From the NCBI GenBank assembly GCA_015066705.1, contig SVNV01000001.1, forward strand, positions 1 to 64,000: a stretch of DNA of 64,000 nucleotides, read 5' to 3'. Under the pieces are notes generated by a model. That model made no database searches. It was not told the DNA's origin and was given only the letters and a program-made list of their open reading frames with translations. The translations under genes and the position numbers were made by a program. Source of the stretch: Ruminococcus sp. (GTDB lineage: Bacteria; Bacillota; Clostridia; Oscillospirales; Ruminococcaceae). This document shows, piece after piece, positions 32,868 to 42,214 of the stretch (position 1 is the first letter of the stretch; every line of letters begins with the position of its first letter).

Positions 32868-34262
32868 TTACATATCCTGTTCTCTTTGTTTTCTTCTTTT
32901 AGAACGAAAGTACGTCAAACAACCAACCAGACAAATAAAAACAATATTGAAAATCATATCTCTCCTTAAAAGAGAATCCATCTCAGCATCTAATTTCAAA
33001 AGCTCATCGTATTCAGTAACAAGCTTCATATCTTCTTCAGAAAGGTCTTCACACTTATCAAAAAGCTCTTCTATGGTTTCCCTATGTGATACTTTCAGAC
33101 CTTTTCGTGAAATTTTTGAAATTTCAACATTTATAGAATCAATTCTACGTTTGATGTAATAAGCTTCAGAAAGTGCATTATTAAGTACATCTTTAAGTTC
33201 AGTTGCGTCGTCGGGGTTTATCTCCTCAACAGTCTGCAAAAGTCTTTTTATTGTAGGGACATCTACCGCATTTACATTTTCAGAAAAACCTTGTATACGT
33301 TCTCTGTCGTATTGGGAAACCTCATTTTTAATTATTGTTTCTACTTCAGAAAAATCATATACATAGCGATTTTTATTTACAGCACCCAGTGCAAGAATCG
33401 CCTGCTGTGTCGCCAGATAACTGGTTTCTCCGTCAGCAAGGTGAGAAAAGCCGTCCTGAGTTTTAAAAGAAAAGACATTCTCTGCAATTCCCTCTGTATC
33501 CTCGCCCACAGCATAAAATGCTACAAGAGCCTGACAAGCACTTTCGCAGTTTTTAACGCCATAGCTTTCAAAACCACTATCAGGGAGCTTTTTACTTTTT
33601 AAAAATGAAACTGCTCTGTCAACAGCCTCAGAAACCTTTTCATCATCTTTATACGGTGCAAGTGCGGTAATAACATTAGCAGTAACATCAACATCGCCAA
33701 CATCTCCGCTCAGTGCAAATCCACCATCATAAAGCTGATACAAAAGTATTTCATCTATTATGTTTTCCTTGGTGTTAAGTGCATCCGAAGGGGTTTTATA
33801 ATCATCTGCCGACAAGCAGATAAGTGCCCAGATATACGCATTTATCCCCTGTTTATCAAGGTCAAAATTATAAATACCGTCAGCTATAAGATTTATTCCG
33901 TTGAAATTTTCAGCATTTCCTCCACAAGCCTCAACAGCAAGGGCTATTCTATGCCATTCGGTAGCCTTTACTTTATGAAGTCTGTTTTCTGTTTCGTATT
34001 TTTCACTGACATATACAGTAAGTGCATCAAGGTATTTTTCATACTCGGCATCAATATTATTGATTCTCAGTGCAATTACATACCAGTCGCTTGACGTTGT
34101 ACCGACATTTTTCAGAAAATCATCGTCAAACAGAATTTTCCCGTTTTCATTCTGAAAAAGTCCGTTTAATGTTGTATTTACGATGTTTTCCTCAGCTGAT
34201 ACACACAGACACCCGACAGCAAGCATTACTGTTGCAACAAAAGCTGAAATAATTCTTTTCAT
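32868..34262 (-). CDS. Surface alpha-barrel protein (prenyltransferase/transcobalamin-like)
   Basis: The 464-residue protein has a signal peptide ending CVSA-EE and a C-terminal anchor (MIFNIVFICLVGCLTYF, then KRRKQR), so it is exposed outside. Residues about 45-330 are repeated alpha pairs with ALAVEACGG, AYIWALICLS, QLYDGGFALSGDVGDVDVTANVITALAPY and SGFESYGVKNCESACQALVAFYAVG, the pattern of the alpha6/alpha6 barrel of squalene cyclases and of the N-terminal domain of transcobalamin and intrinsic factor. A helical stalk follows. With the adjacent DUF4430 gene it makes up both halves of the B12-carrier architecture on separate chains (inference). Its ATG overlaps the pncB stop as TAATG. Confidence 0.75.
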   Translation of the reverse strand: MKRIISAFVATVMLAVGCLCVSAEENIVNTTLNGLFQNENGKILFDDDFLKNVGTTSSDWYVIALRINNIDAEYEKYLDALTVYVSEKYETENRLHKVKATEWHRIALAVEACGGNAENFNGINLIADGIYNFDLDKQGINAYIWALICLSADDYKTPSDALNTKENIIDEILLYQLYDGGFALSGDVGDVDVTANVITALAPYKDDEKVSEAVDRAVSFLKSKKLPDSGFESYGVKNCESACQALVAFYAVGEDTEGIAENVFSFKTQDGFSHLADGETSYLATQQAILALGAVNKNRYVYDFSEVETIIKNEVSQYDRERIQGFSENVNAVDVPTIKRLLQTVEEINPDDATELKDVLNNALSEAYYIKRRIDSINVEISKISRKGLKVSHRETIEELFDKCEDLSEEDMKLVTEYDELLKLDAEMDSLLRRDMIFNIVFICLVGCLTYFRSKRRKQREQDM

Positions 34263-35695
34263 TACTTTTTATGTTCCTCTAACATTTTATTTTTAAGCTC
34301 CCACAGCTTTTCAGAAAGGTCAACATAATAGCTATGTGGGTTTTCAAATCTCTTTACCTCGTCCCAGAGAGTTTCAATCTGGTTAAGGCAGTATTCTCTT
34401 ACTTCGTTGATTGGCGGGCATTCATAAACCTGTTCACCATTTATGAAAATTGGTTTTAAAAGTTCTTTAGCTGTAAAATCCGTAATAGTCTTAGATTTCC
34501 ATACATTATACTGGTCAAAGATTTTAAGAGGCTTTGTATCGTCGATTGTTTCGTCGTGAATACAAATCTGGTCTGCAATCGCCTTTCCTGTATTATTATC
34601 AAAAAGTCTGTAAACCTTTTTGAAATGTGGGTTTGTAATCTTACCGATATTCTCGCTGATTTTGATTTTAGGAATGATTTCTCCGTCCTTTTCAACAGCA
34701 ACCAGCTTATAAACCCCGCCAAAAACAGGATTACTCTTTGCAGTTATGAGTCTTTCGCCCACGCCAAAGGTATCAATTTTTGCACCCTGAAGCATAAGGT
34801 CACGGATAATATATTCATCAAGAGAATTTGACGCTGTTATTTTACAGCAGGAAAGTCCTGCATCGTCAAGCATTTTTCTTGCCTTTTTAGAAAGGTATGA
34901 AATATCCCCTGAGTCAAGTCTTACAGCAAAATTTGTAATTCCCTTTGGAAGTAAAATCTCCTTAAACACCTTGATAGCGTTTGGAATACCACTTCCAAGT
35001 GTGTCGTAGGTATCAACAAGAAGTGTTGTACTTTCAGGATAGATTTCGCAGTAGGTTTTAAATGCCTCGTATTCGCTGTCAAACATCTGCACCCACGAAT
35101 GAGCCATTGTGCCACCGGCAGGAACATCATAAAGCTTGTCTGTGAGTGTGCAGGCTGTTCCGTGACAGCCACCGATATACGCTGCTCTTGCACCGATAAC
35201 CGCACCGTCAGCACCCTGCGCACGTCTTGAGCCAAATTCCAGAACAGTTCTTCCCTGTGCAGCTCTCACAATTCGGTTTGCCTTTGTTGCAATAAGCGAC
35301 TGGTGGTTTACGCAAAGGAGAAGAAAAGTTTCGATAAGCTGGGCTTCAATAGCCTTTGCCTTAACTGTAATAACAGGTTCATAAGGGAAAATAGGTGTTC
35401 CCTCAGGGACAGCATAAATATCTCCTGTAAACTTAAAATCAGCAAGATACTTTAAAAATTCCTCTTCAAAAATGCCTTTTTTACGCAAAAAATCTATATC
35501 TTCATCGGAGAATTTAAGATTTTTAATATAGTCGCAAAGCTGTTCAAGGCCTGCAAAAACAGCAAAGCCTCCCTCGTCAGGGACTTTTCTGAAAAACATA
35601 TCAAAGTATGTTGTTTTTTCAGAAAATCCGTTTTTAAGGTATCCGTTTGACATTGTAAGCTCATAAAAATCGCAGAGAAGTGAATAGTTTTTCAT
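34262..35695 (-). CDS. pncB: Nicotinate phosphoribosyltransferase
   Basis: Makes nicotinate mononucleotide from nicotinate and PRPP (NAD salvage). The 477-residue protein begins MKNYSLLCDFYELTMSNGYL, has LLVNHQSLIATKANRIVRAAQG, the phosphohistidine region and EFGSRRAQGADGAVIGARAAYIGGCHGT, then RLDSGDI, and a long C-terminal domain. GGAGG is 7 nt before the ATG 35695. As first gene of the ECF operon it may be there for NAD salvage or because nicotinate mononucleotide is also the substrate for cobalamin lower-ligand activation; the sequence cannot decide. Confidence 0.95.
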   Translation of the reverse strand: MKNYSLLCDFYELTMSNGYLKNGFSEKTTYFDMFFRKVPDEGGFAVFAGLEQLCDYIKNLKFSDEDIDFLRKKGIFEEEFLKYLADFKFTGDIYAVPEGTPIFPYEPVITVKAKAIEAQLIETFLLLCVNHQSLIATKANRIVRAAQGRTVLEFGSRRAQGADGAVIGARAAYIGGCHGTACTLTDKLYDVPAGGTMAHSWVQMFDSEYEAFKTYCEIYPESTTLLVDTYDTLGSGIPNAIKVFKEILLPKGITNFAVRLDSGDISYLSKKARKMLDDAGLSCCKITASNSLDEYIIRDLMLQGAKIDTFGVGERLITAKSNPVFGGVYKLVAVEKDGEIIPKIKISENIGKITNPHFKKVYRLFDNNTGKAIADQICIHDETIDDTKPLKIFDQYNVWKSKTITDFTAKELLKPIFINGEQVYECPPINEVREYCLNQIETLWDEVKRFENPHSYYVDLSEKLWELKNKMLEEHKK

Positions 35696-35732
35696 ATAAA
35701 AACCTCCAAAACCACAAAATAACTCAATATAT

Positions 35733-35761
35733 ATTGTACCACAAAAATCGCTGTAATGCAA
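35733..35761 (-). promoter_or_regulatory. Promoter of the pncB-ECF operon
   Basis: TTGCAT (35761-35756), 17 nt and TACAAT (35738-35733) on the minus strand. The leader is only about 30 nt, so there is no room for a cobalamin riboswitch. Confidence 0.7.
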
Positions 35762-35766
35762 TAAAA

Positions 35767-35794
35767 AAGAGGAAAACCCAAAAGTTTTCCTCTT
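35767..35794 (-). terminator. obg terminator
   Basis: An 11-bp stem (AAGAGGAAAAC) and minus-strand T6 tract, the latter touching the -35 of the pncB promoter. Confidence 0.85.
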
Positions 35795-35798
35795 AATA

Positions 35799-37076
35799 TT
35801 AAAACACAAATTCAAATTCAAAATCAAGAATTGATACCGTGTCTCCCTCTTCGATACCCATTTCAACAAGCTTATCAATAATACCTGTATTTCTAAGCAC
35901 TCTCTGGAAATACTGAAGGCTTTCGTAGTCCTCCATATTAACGCTTCTGAGGACATCCCACAGCCAGTCAGCGTCAACAAAGTAAACGCCTTCCTCAACA
36001 GTAACCTCAAAGCTTCTGTCTGAAAGGATTTTTTCGTCAATTTCAGCCTGTGAATATGGCTGTGCCTCAAATCTCTTTACAGGTGGAAGGTCAGCAAGTG
36101 CTCTGCCCACTGCAAGAGCAAGCTCCTTTGTTCCCTGAGTTGTAGCTGCTGAAATTTCAAAGAAAGGAAGTCCCTTATCCTCGATATATTTTCTCAGCTC
36201 CGAAAGCTGTTCTTCTGTAGCCATATCGCATTTATTAGCTGCAACTATCATAGGCGCACAAGCAAGCTCCTCGCTGAAATTAGCAAGCTCCTTATTGATA
36301 ATTTCAAAGTCGTCAATCGGATTTCTCCCCTCGATACCTGACGCATCAACAACGTGAACAATAAGTCGGCATCTTTCAACGTGTCTTAAAAACTCGTGTC
36401 CAAGTCCCACACCGTCGCTTGCACCCTCGATAAGTCCCGGAATATCAGCCATAACATAAGACTTTTCTGCGTCAACCTTAACAACTCCCAAAACAGGAGT
36501 AAGGGTTGTAAAGTGGTAGTTTGCAATCTTTGGTTTTGCTGCAGAAACTACTGAAATAAGTGTAGATTTACCTACATTCGGAAATCCCACAAGTCCCACG
36601 TCAGCGATAAGCTTAAGTTCAAGAACAAGGTTGAATTCCTCGCCCTTAAATCCCGGTTTTGCAAACTTAGGAATCTGTCTTGTAGGAGTTGCAAAATGGG
36701 CATTTCCCCTACCGCCCTTACCGCCATGAGCAATAATTACAGGTTCGTAGTCCGAAAGGTCAGCAAGAATTCTCCCTGTTTCGGCTTCTCTTACAACAGT
36801 TCCCTTAGGAACCTTTACCACAAGGTCGTCAGCGCCTCGTCCAGATGAATTATTTGAATAACCGTTCTGTCCCTTTTCAGCAACGTATTTTCTCTTATAT
36901 CTGAAGTCAATGAGGTTTGACATATTATCGTCAACCACAAAAACAACGTCTCCGCCCTTACCGCCGTCACCGCCGTCAGGTCCGCCGGAAGCTACATATT
37001 TTTCTCTATGAAAGGAAACTGCACCATCACCGCCGTCGCCAGCTTTTACATATATTTTCGCTTCATCAACAAACAT
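35799..37076 (-). CDS. obg: Obg/CgtA GTPase
   Basis: Ribosome-associated GTPase of stress and ribosome assembly. The 425-residue protein has the glycine-rich Obg domain (MFVDEAKIYVKAGDGGDG; GGPDGGDGGKGGDVVF), a GTPase domain with GFPNVGKSTL near residue 165, DIPGLIEGA and NKCD, and a C-terminal OCT domain (from about residue 345), as in Gram-positive homologs. GGGAGGAG precedes the ATG. It lies 94 nt after the L27 gene, separated by a terminator. Confidence 0.97.
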   Translation of the reverse strand: MFVDEAKIYVKAGDGGDGAVSFHREKYVASGGPDGGDGGKGGDVVFVVDDNMSNLIDFRYKRKYVAEKGQNGYSNNSSGRGADDLVVKVPKGTVVREAETGRILADLSDYEPVIIAHGGKGGRGNAHFATPTRQIPKFAKPGFKGEEFNLVLELKLIADVGLVGFPNVGKSTLISVVSAAKPKIANYHFTTLTPVLGVVKVDAEKSYVMADIPGLIEGASDGVGLGHEFLRHVERCRLIVHVVDASGIEGRNPIDDFEIINKELANFSEELACAPMIVAANKCDMATEEQLSELRKYIEDKGLPFFEISAATTQGTKELALAVGRALADLPPVKRFEAQPYSQAEIDEKILSDRSFEVTVEEGVYFVDADWLWDVLRSVNMEDYESLQYFQRVLRNTGIIDKLVEMGIEEGDTVSILDFEFEFVF

Positions 37077-37133
37077 TTAAAATCTCCTCCCAACGCATTG
37101 TGCATTATAAGCTCTGCATTTTGCATTGATAAA

Positions 37134-37162
37134 AAAACCCCAAGTTTTGCACTCAGGGTTTT
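37134..37162 (-). terminator. rpmA terminator
   Basis: AAAACCC/GGGTTTT stem with a 15-nt loop, and a T7 tract on the minus strand. Confidence 0.7.
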
Positions 37163-37170
37163 GTGTCTTA

Positions 37171-37455
37171 TTAAGCTTCCTTAGCGTAAACAGAAACTTT
37201 CTTTCTGTCTCTGCCGTATCTTTCAAACTTTACAACACCGTCGATTGTAGCGAAAAGTGTATCGTCTGAACCCTTTCCTACATTGTTACCCGGGTGAATG
37301 TGAGTTCCTCTCTGTCTAACAAGAATGTTACCAGCGAGTACGAACTGTCCGTCAGCTCTCTTAACTCCGAGTCTCTTAGCCTCTGAGTCACGTCCGTTCT
37401 TTGTTGAACCCATACCTTTTTTATGAGCAAAGAACTGCATACTGATTCTAATCAT
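37171..37455 (-). CDS. rpmA: 50S ribosomal protein L27 with cleavable N-terminus
   Basis: The 94-residue precursor begins [24 protein letters not shown]. In Bacillota, L27 is trimmed by Prp after the FFA motif so that mature L27 begins with H/S-KKG; FFA is present here. Then come [32 protein letters not shown] and the KV-VYA end. GGAGG is 9 nt upstream of the chosen ATG. It is third in the rplU-prp-rpmA operon. Confidence 0.97.
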   Translation of the reverse strand: MIRISMQFFAHKKGMGSTKNGRDSEAKRLGVKRADGQFVLAGNILVRQRGTHIHPGNNVGKGSDDTLFATIDGVVKFERYGRDRKKVSVYAKEA

Positions 37456-37489
37456 TATATTACACCTCCGTAAAAAATCTCGTTTCGTG

Positions 37490-37810
37490 CTATTTAAGCA
37501 CATCCTTAACCTTAATGCACTGTGGGTAATCCTCGCTCAGACAAATCATATGAAGCATAAATCCGAGAAGTATCTTATCACCCTCACCTGTTTCATCAGA
37601 AACAAGTTTAAGCATTATAGTATTTTCGGTAACCTGTACTCTTGCATCAAGCTTAAATACATCTGTCACCGTGTTACAGGTAAGCATTGCAGCTGATGAT
37701 ACTGACGCGCAGACTATATCAAGTCCCATTTCGTCAAATCCTGCATGACCTGTGATTTCAAATCCGAGGAGTTTATTATCCCCGTTCTTATAGAATTTTG
37801 CAATAATCAT
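37490..37810 (-). CDS. prp: Ribosomal processing cysteine protease Prp
   Basis: The 106-residue protease removes the L27 N-terminal extension. Catalytic His in [14 protein letters not shown] near residue 22 and Cys in [13 protein letters not shown] near residue 34 are both present, and the typical rplU-prp-rpmA order is conserved. Its ATG lies 2 nt after the L21 stop (TAATAATG), with no ribosome-binding site of its own that I can see, so it is probably translated by coupling. Confidence 0.95.
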   Translation of the reverse strand: MIIAKFYKNGDNKLLGFEITGHAGFDEMGLDIVCASVSSAAMLTCNTVTDVFKLDARVQVTENTIMLKLVSDETGEGDKILLGFMLHMICLSEDYPQCIKVKDVLK

Positions 37811-37812
37811 TA

Positions 37813-38124
37813 TTATGCGTTGATTGCTTCGATTCTAACCTGTGTGTATGGCTGTCTGTGTCCCTGCTTCTTCTTTTCGCCCTTCTTTGGCTTGTAAGTG
37901 AATACAGTGATTTTCTTAGCCTTGCCATTCTTGAGAACCTTAGCTGATACAGTAGCTCCTTCAACATATGGAGCGCCAACGCTGATAGCGTCGTCCTTGT
38001 TTACAGCGATAACCTTATCAAAAGTAACTGTTTCGTCAGCTTCAACACCCAGCTTTTCAATGAAAACTACGTCGCCTTCGTTTACCTGATACTGCTTTCC
38101 GCCTGTTTCAATAATTGCGTACAT
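37813..38124 (-). CDS. rplU: 50S ribosomal protein L21
   Basis: The 103-residue protein is full length: [25 protein letters not shown] at the N-terminus, and the conserved [27 protein letters not shown] at the C-terminus. The ATG 38124 is the normal start; the ribosome-binding site is poor (AGGCAGGT, 10 nt upstream), which fits regulation by its own leader. Confidence 0.97.
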   Translation of the reverse strand: MYAIIETGGKQYQVNEGDVVFIEKLGVEADETVTFDKVIAVNKDDAISVGAPYVEGATVSAKVLKNGKAKKITVFTYKPKKGEKKKQGHRQPYTQVRIEAINA

Positions 38125-38228
38125 TCTTCGATGCACCTGCCTTTTCTTTAAAAACTCGCTGTTTAAGGCGTGAAACCCACGGAGAAACCCCGTCATTTTC
38201 AGCTTTTACCTGCCTCAACACATGCGGC
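38125..38228 (-). ncRNA. Probable ribosomal protein L21 leader
   Basis: A 104-nt untranslated leader lies between the rplU promoter and its start. It can form a small hairpin ACGG-loop-CCGT (38176-38193 region), and AGGCAGGT appears twice (38215-38208 and 38142-38135), the second at the ribosome-binding site. The location fits the known L21 leader of Bacillota; I cannot verify the consensus without a covariance search. Confidence 0.5.
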
Positions 38229-38234
38229 TTATTT

Positions 38235-38263
38235 ATTTTATCACAACTACTTATAAAAGTCAA
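38235..38263 (-). promoter_or_regulatory. rplU operon promoter
   Basis: TTGACT (38263-38258), 17 nt and TAAAAT (38240-38235) on the minus strand. Confidence 0.75.
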
Positions 38264-38341
38264 GAAGAATATTCCAAGCCTTTTAAAATTAACAGAAAGT
38301 TTACATTGCTAATTCTTATCCTACACGCGGAGGAGGTATTT

Positions 38342-39715
38342 TTATGCATTTATTTCGTCAAAGGCTTTTTTGATTGAGGTTACGCCACAGATTTTCATAT
38401 TATACTTTGAAAGGTCAACGCCCTTAAGTGACTGCTTAGGCACAATACATTTATCAAAGCCCATTCTTTCGGCTTCGCTAAGGCGCTGAGTGATATGCGA
38501 AATATTTCTCAGTTCCCCACCAAGTCCGATTTCACCAAAGGCAATCAGCTTATCGCTCACAACCTTATCGGTCAGTGACGAATAAAGTGCCATAGCTATT
38601 GAAAGGTCGGCAGACGGCTCATCAAGGCGAAGTCCTCCTACGATATTTATATACACGTCAAGATTTGAGAAGAAAAATCCAAGACGTTTTTCAAGCACAG
38701 CAATAATAAGGTAAAGTCTGTTATAATCAACACCTGTTGACATTCTTCGTGGAGTTGAAAAACCTGTTTTTGAAACAAGCGCCTGAACTTCTGCCATAAT
38801 AGGACGTGAGCCTTCCATAACGCAGGCAACACAGCAACCCGATACGTCGGTAGGTCTGCCTGAAAGGAGCATCATAGACGGGTTTTCCACTTCATAAAGT
38901 CCCTTATCAGCCATTTCAAAAACGCCTATTTCATTAGTTGAGCCAAAACGGTTTTTAACAGCTCTTAAAATTCGGTAGGACATATTCCGCTGACCTTCAA
39001 AATACAAAACAGCGTCAACGATATGCTCCATAACCTTAGGGCCTGCGATTGCACCGTCTTTATTGACGTGGCCTACAATCAGCATAGGAATTTCTTCCGA
39101 TTTTGCAGTACGCATAAACAGGTTTGTGCATTCCCTCACCTGAGTGATACTTCCCTGTGCTGATGACAAATCTCTTATTCCCATTGTCTGGATTGAGTCG
39201 ATAATTACAATTTCAGGCTTTTCAGCAGTTATTGTATCGCAGATAGCCTCAGCGTCGGTTTCTGCAAGAAGATACAAATTCTCCGTATCAACTCCAAGTC
39301 TGTCAGCACGGAGTTTAATCTGTCTTGTGGATTCTTCTCCCGAAACATAGAGAATTGTATGGTCGTCACCTAAAAACTGACAAATCTGAAGTAAAAGTGT
39401 TGACTTACCAATTCCCGGCTCACCGCCAAGAAGTACAAGGCTTCCCTTAACAAGTCCACCACCAAGCACTCTGTCAAGCTCATTCATTCCCGTTTTATAG
39501 CGCACCTCGTCGTGGCTTGCGTCAACGGAATTAAGCTCAACTATTTTATCGGAAAGGTCTGCTGCTTTTCTTACAGCACCCTTTGAAGATTTTGAAGTCA
39601 AAACCTCTACCTCCTCAAAGGTATTCCACTCGGCACAGCTTGGACATCTGCCATTCCATTTTGCACTTTCATATCCGCAATTTGAACAGACATAAACCGT
39701 CTTTGATTTTGCCAT
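38342..39715 (-). CDS. radA: DNA repair protein RadA (Sms)
   Basis: Recombination helicase of 457 residues. N-terminal zinc finger CSNCGYESAKWNGRCPSC; RecA-like core with Walker A GGEPGIGKSTLL and the RadA-specific KNRFG (AVKNRFGSTNEIGVF); C-terminal Lon-like domain with LRLDEPSADLSIAMA. I chose ATG 39715, with GAGGA about 6 nt upstream. It starts about 18 nt after the pcrA stop. Confidence 0.97.
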   Translation of the reverse strand: MAKSKTVYVCSNCGYESAKWNGRCPSCAEWNTFEEVEVLTSKSSKGAVRKAADLSDKIVELNSVDASHDEVRYKTGMNELDRVLGGGLVKGSLVLLGGEPGIGKSTLLLQICQFLGDDHTILYVSGEESTRQIKLRADRLGVDTENLYLLAETDAEAICDTITAEKPEIVIIDSIQTMGIRDLSSAQGSITQVRECTNLFMRTAKSEEIPMLIVGHVNKDGAIAGPKVMEHIVDAVLYFEGQRNMSYRILRAVKNRFGSTNEIGVFEMADKGLYEVENPSMMLLSGRPTDVSGCCVACVMEGSRPIMAEVQALVSKTGFSTPRRMSTGVDYNRLYLIIAVLEKRLGFFFSNLDVYINIVGGLRLDEPSADLSIAMALYSSLTDKVVSDKLIAFGEIGLGGELRNISHITQRLSEAERMGFDKCIVPKQSLKGVDLSKYNMKICGVTSIKKAFDEINA

Positions 39716-39733
39716 AAACATTCCTCTTTCAGT

Positions 39734-42103
39734 TTAATCAATATGCTTTATTTTTGCAAACTTAGCCATAAGCTTTTTAGTTCCCACTTTATCAAAGGCA
39801 ACTTCAAGCATTGTATCGTTTGACACAGGTATAGCGTTAAGCACCATTCCCTCGCCGAAAATCTTATGAAAAACTCTTTCACCCACTGTGAATTTCTCCA
39901 CAGGCTCGTCCGAAGTACTCTTGCTTGCGATAACTGAACCTCTGTTAATCTGCTGTGAAAGGGTTGTTCCTCTGTAATCGGACGCAAGTGGTTTTTCGTG
40001 GCTTGTAAACACATTATCAAGGCCTCTTTCAACCTCTGTTACAACATTTTCACAAGGGAGTTCCTCAATAAATCGTGAAGGCTTATTTTGACTTTTTGAA
40101 CCAAAAAGTAATCTTTCTCTTGCATTGGTTATATATAACTGCTCCATTGCTCTTGTAATTGCAACATAAGCAATTCTTCTTTCTTCCTCAAGGTCAGCCT
40201 GAGTGTCCGTACATCTTGACGACGGAAAAATATTTTCCTCAACACCTGCGCAAAACATTACAGGGAATTCTAATCCCTTTGAAGCATGCATTGACATAAG
40301 CAAAACATACTCAGAATTATTATCAATGCTATCTACATCCGTATAAAGAGAGATTTCCTCCAAAAATCCCGAAAGAGTTGGCCCGTCAGCATTTTCTATA
40401 TAGTTTACTATGGTAGATTTAAGTTCCTTGATGTTTTCAAGTCTGCCGATACCCTCGTCCCCAAGAGTACGCATATACGCCTCATAACCACTCTTTTCAA
40501 GCACTTCGTCAAGAAGTTCATCAAGAGGAAGAGTTTCAGAAAGCTCGGTAAGCTCGTCAAACATACTTGCTGTCTGTGTCAGAAGTGCAGACTTTTTGGC
40601 AAGTGGTGAAAGCTCAGCTGACTGACGCATAACCTCAATAGGTGAAATTCCCAAATCGCTTGAAACCTGCTCAATTGTATTAACGGTAGCCTCGCCGATT
40701 TTTCTCTTAGGCTCGTTGATTATTTTTTTTAAACGGAGCATATCATGGTTGTTGTTTATAACTGCAAGATAGGAAAGAATATCCTTGATTTCTTTTCTGT
40801 CATAGAATTTAACGCCACTTATAACTTTATATGGTATTTTCTTATTATTAAGTGCATATTCAAGTGAATTGGATATCGCATTCACCCTAAAGAGGATTGC
40901 ATGCGAACTATATTTTTTACCACTTTTCACATTTTCGAGTATAATATTTGCAATATAATCAGATTCGCTACGCTCATTTGATGCAGTATATATAGTAACC
41001 TTATCGCCGTCACCCTTATCAGTCCAGAGGTTTTTACCCTTTCTGCCCTGATTGTTTTTAATAAGTTCGTTTGCACAGGTGAGGATATTCTGAGTTGAAC
41101 GATAATTCTGTTCAAGTCTTATAACCTTGCTTTGTGGGTACTGGTTTTCAAATTCCAGAATATTTTCAATAGTTGCCCCACGAAAACGGTAGATTGACTG
41201 GTCATCGTCACCTACAACGCACAGATTTTCAAACTTCTGAGAAAGAAGCGAAATCAGTCTGTACTGAGCGTGGTTTGTATCCTGATACTCGTCAACAAGA
41301 ATATATGGATATCTATACTGATAATGTGCAAGTACATCAGGGAAATTCTCAAAAAGATAAACGGTATTATAAATGATATCGTCAAAATCCATAGCGTTTG
41401 CGTCTTTGAGCTTCTGCTGATAGAGCTTATAAACCTTTGCAATCATAAGCGCTTTATAGTCGTTATTCACGTTTGAAAAATACACAGCAGGTGAAACCAT
41501 TTTATCCTTCTGTCGTGAAATCTCCGAAAGAATAGAGCGTGGTGCAAACATCTTTTCTGAAATGTCAAGTTCCTTCATACAAGCCTTTACAAGTCTTAAA
41601 GAGTCGTCCGAATCGTAAATTGTAAAGCTTGAAGAATAGCCGATATTTTCGCTTTCACGTCTTAAAATTCTCACGCAGGCAGAATGAAAGGTTGCAGCCA
41701 CAACGCCCTCAGAGGCCTGTCCAAGCATATTTGAGATTCTGTCTTTTAATTCCCCTGCCGCCTTATTTGTAAAGGTAATAGCAAGTATATTCCAAGGATT
41801 AACACAGTCAAAAGCAACAATATCCCGGAGCTTTTCGTTATCGGTATAAGTGCCGTCTATGTAGCCCTTTAAAAACTCAATTTCTTCTGGTGTTACTCTC
41901 AGTTCGGTTTCGTCATTATAAGCGTTTCCGAAATATATCATATTTGCAATTCTGTTTACAAGTACGGTTGTCTTTCCACTTCCTGCGCCTGCAAGCACAA
42001 GAAGGGGCCCTTTTATCTGAAAAACAGCCTGCTTCTGCATATCATTCATTTTACTGAAATATTTATCAAGAGCCTTTTTCTTAAGCTCAGAAAACACTGA
42101 CAC
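39734..42103 (-). CDS. pcrA: ATP-dependent DNA helicase PcrA/UvrD
   Basis: Superfamily 1A 3'-5' helicase, 789 residues. Motif I LAGAGSGKTTVL, ITFTNKAAGELKDRI, motif II VDEYQDTN, QSIYRFRGA, LEQNYRS, motif V and VI MSMHASKGLEFP and RRIAYVAITRAM, and a Tudor-like C-terminus (VGERVFHKIFGEGMV). Typical PcrA proteins are 720-760 residues; this one carries an extra acidic insertion after motif I (ETELRVTPEEIEFLKG). The start is GTG 42103, with AAAGG 8 nt upstream. Confidence 0.96.
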   Translation of the reverse strand: MSVFSELKKKALDKYFSKMNDMQKQAVFQIKGPLLVLAGAGSGKTTVLVNRIANMIYFGNAYNDETELRVTPEEIEFLKGYIDGTYTDNEKLRDIVAFDCVNPWNILAITFTNKAAGELKDRISNMLGQASEGVVAATFHSACVRILRRESENIGYSSSFTIYDSDDSLRLVKACMKELDISEKMFAPRSILSEISRQKDKMVSPAVYFSNVNNDYKALMIAKVYKLYQQKLKDANAMDFDDIIYNTVYLFENFPDVLAHYQYRYPYILVDEYQDTNHAQYRLISLLSQKFENLCVVGDDDQSIYRFRGATIENILEFENQYPQSKVIRLEQNYRSTQNILTCANELIKNNQGRKGKNLWTDKGDGDKVTIYTASNERSESDYIANIILENVKSGKKYSSHAILFRVNAISNSLEYALNNKKIPYKVISGVKFYDRKEIKDILSYLAVINNNHDMLRLKKIINEPKRKIGEATVNTIEQVSSDLGISPIEVMRQSAELSPLAKKSALLTQTASMFDELTELSETLPLDELLDEVLEKSGYEAYMRTLGDEGIGRLENIKELKSTIVNYIENADGPTLSGFLEEISLYTDVDSIDNNSEYVLLMSMHASKGLEFPVMFCAGVEENIFPSSRCTDTQADLEEERRIAYVAITRAMEQLYITNARERLLFGSKSQNKPSRFIEELPCENVVTEVERGLDNVFTSHEKPLASDYRGTTLSQQINRGSVIASKSTSDEPVEKFTVGERVFHKIFGEGMVLNAIPVSNDTMLEVAFDKVGTKKLMAKFAKIKHID

Positions 42104-42214
42104 AAAAATCACCTTTTCATAAAAATTCTTACCTATTATTCTATCACAAAAACTCGTTTTTGTCGATAGCCGTCAGTTACTTTTTAAAGAAAAATAAAAT
42201 AAAAAAATTTCTCA

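Noticed and set aside
35696..35798. Cobalamin riboswitch before the pncB-ECF operon
   Set aside because: The predicted leader is about 30 nt and the space is taken by the promoter and the obg terminator.
34262..36070. Longer pncB starting inside obg
   Set aside because: The extra 125 codons overlap obg and pass through its terminator and the pncB promoter. GGAGG and the family start both place the ATG at 35695.
38320..38373. Plus-strand ribosome-binding site (GGAGGAGG) and ATG at the end of radA
   Set aside because: The frame ends after nine codons and lies across the radA stop; no promoter. Probably chance.
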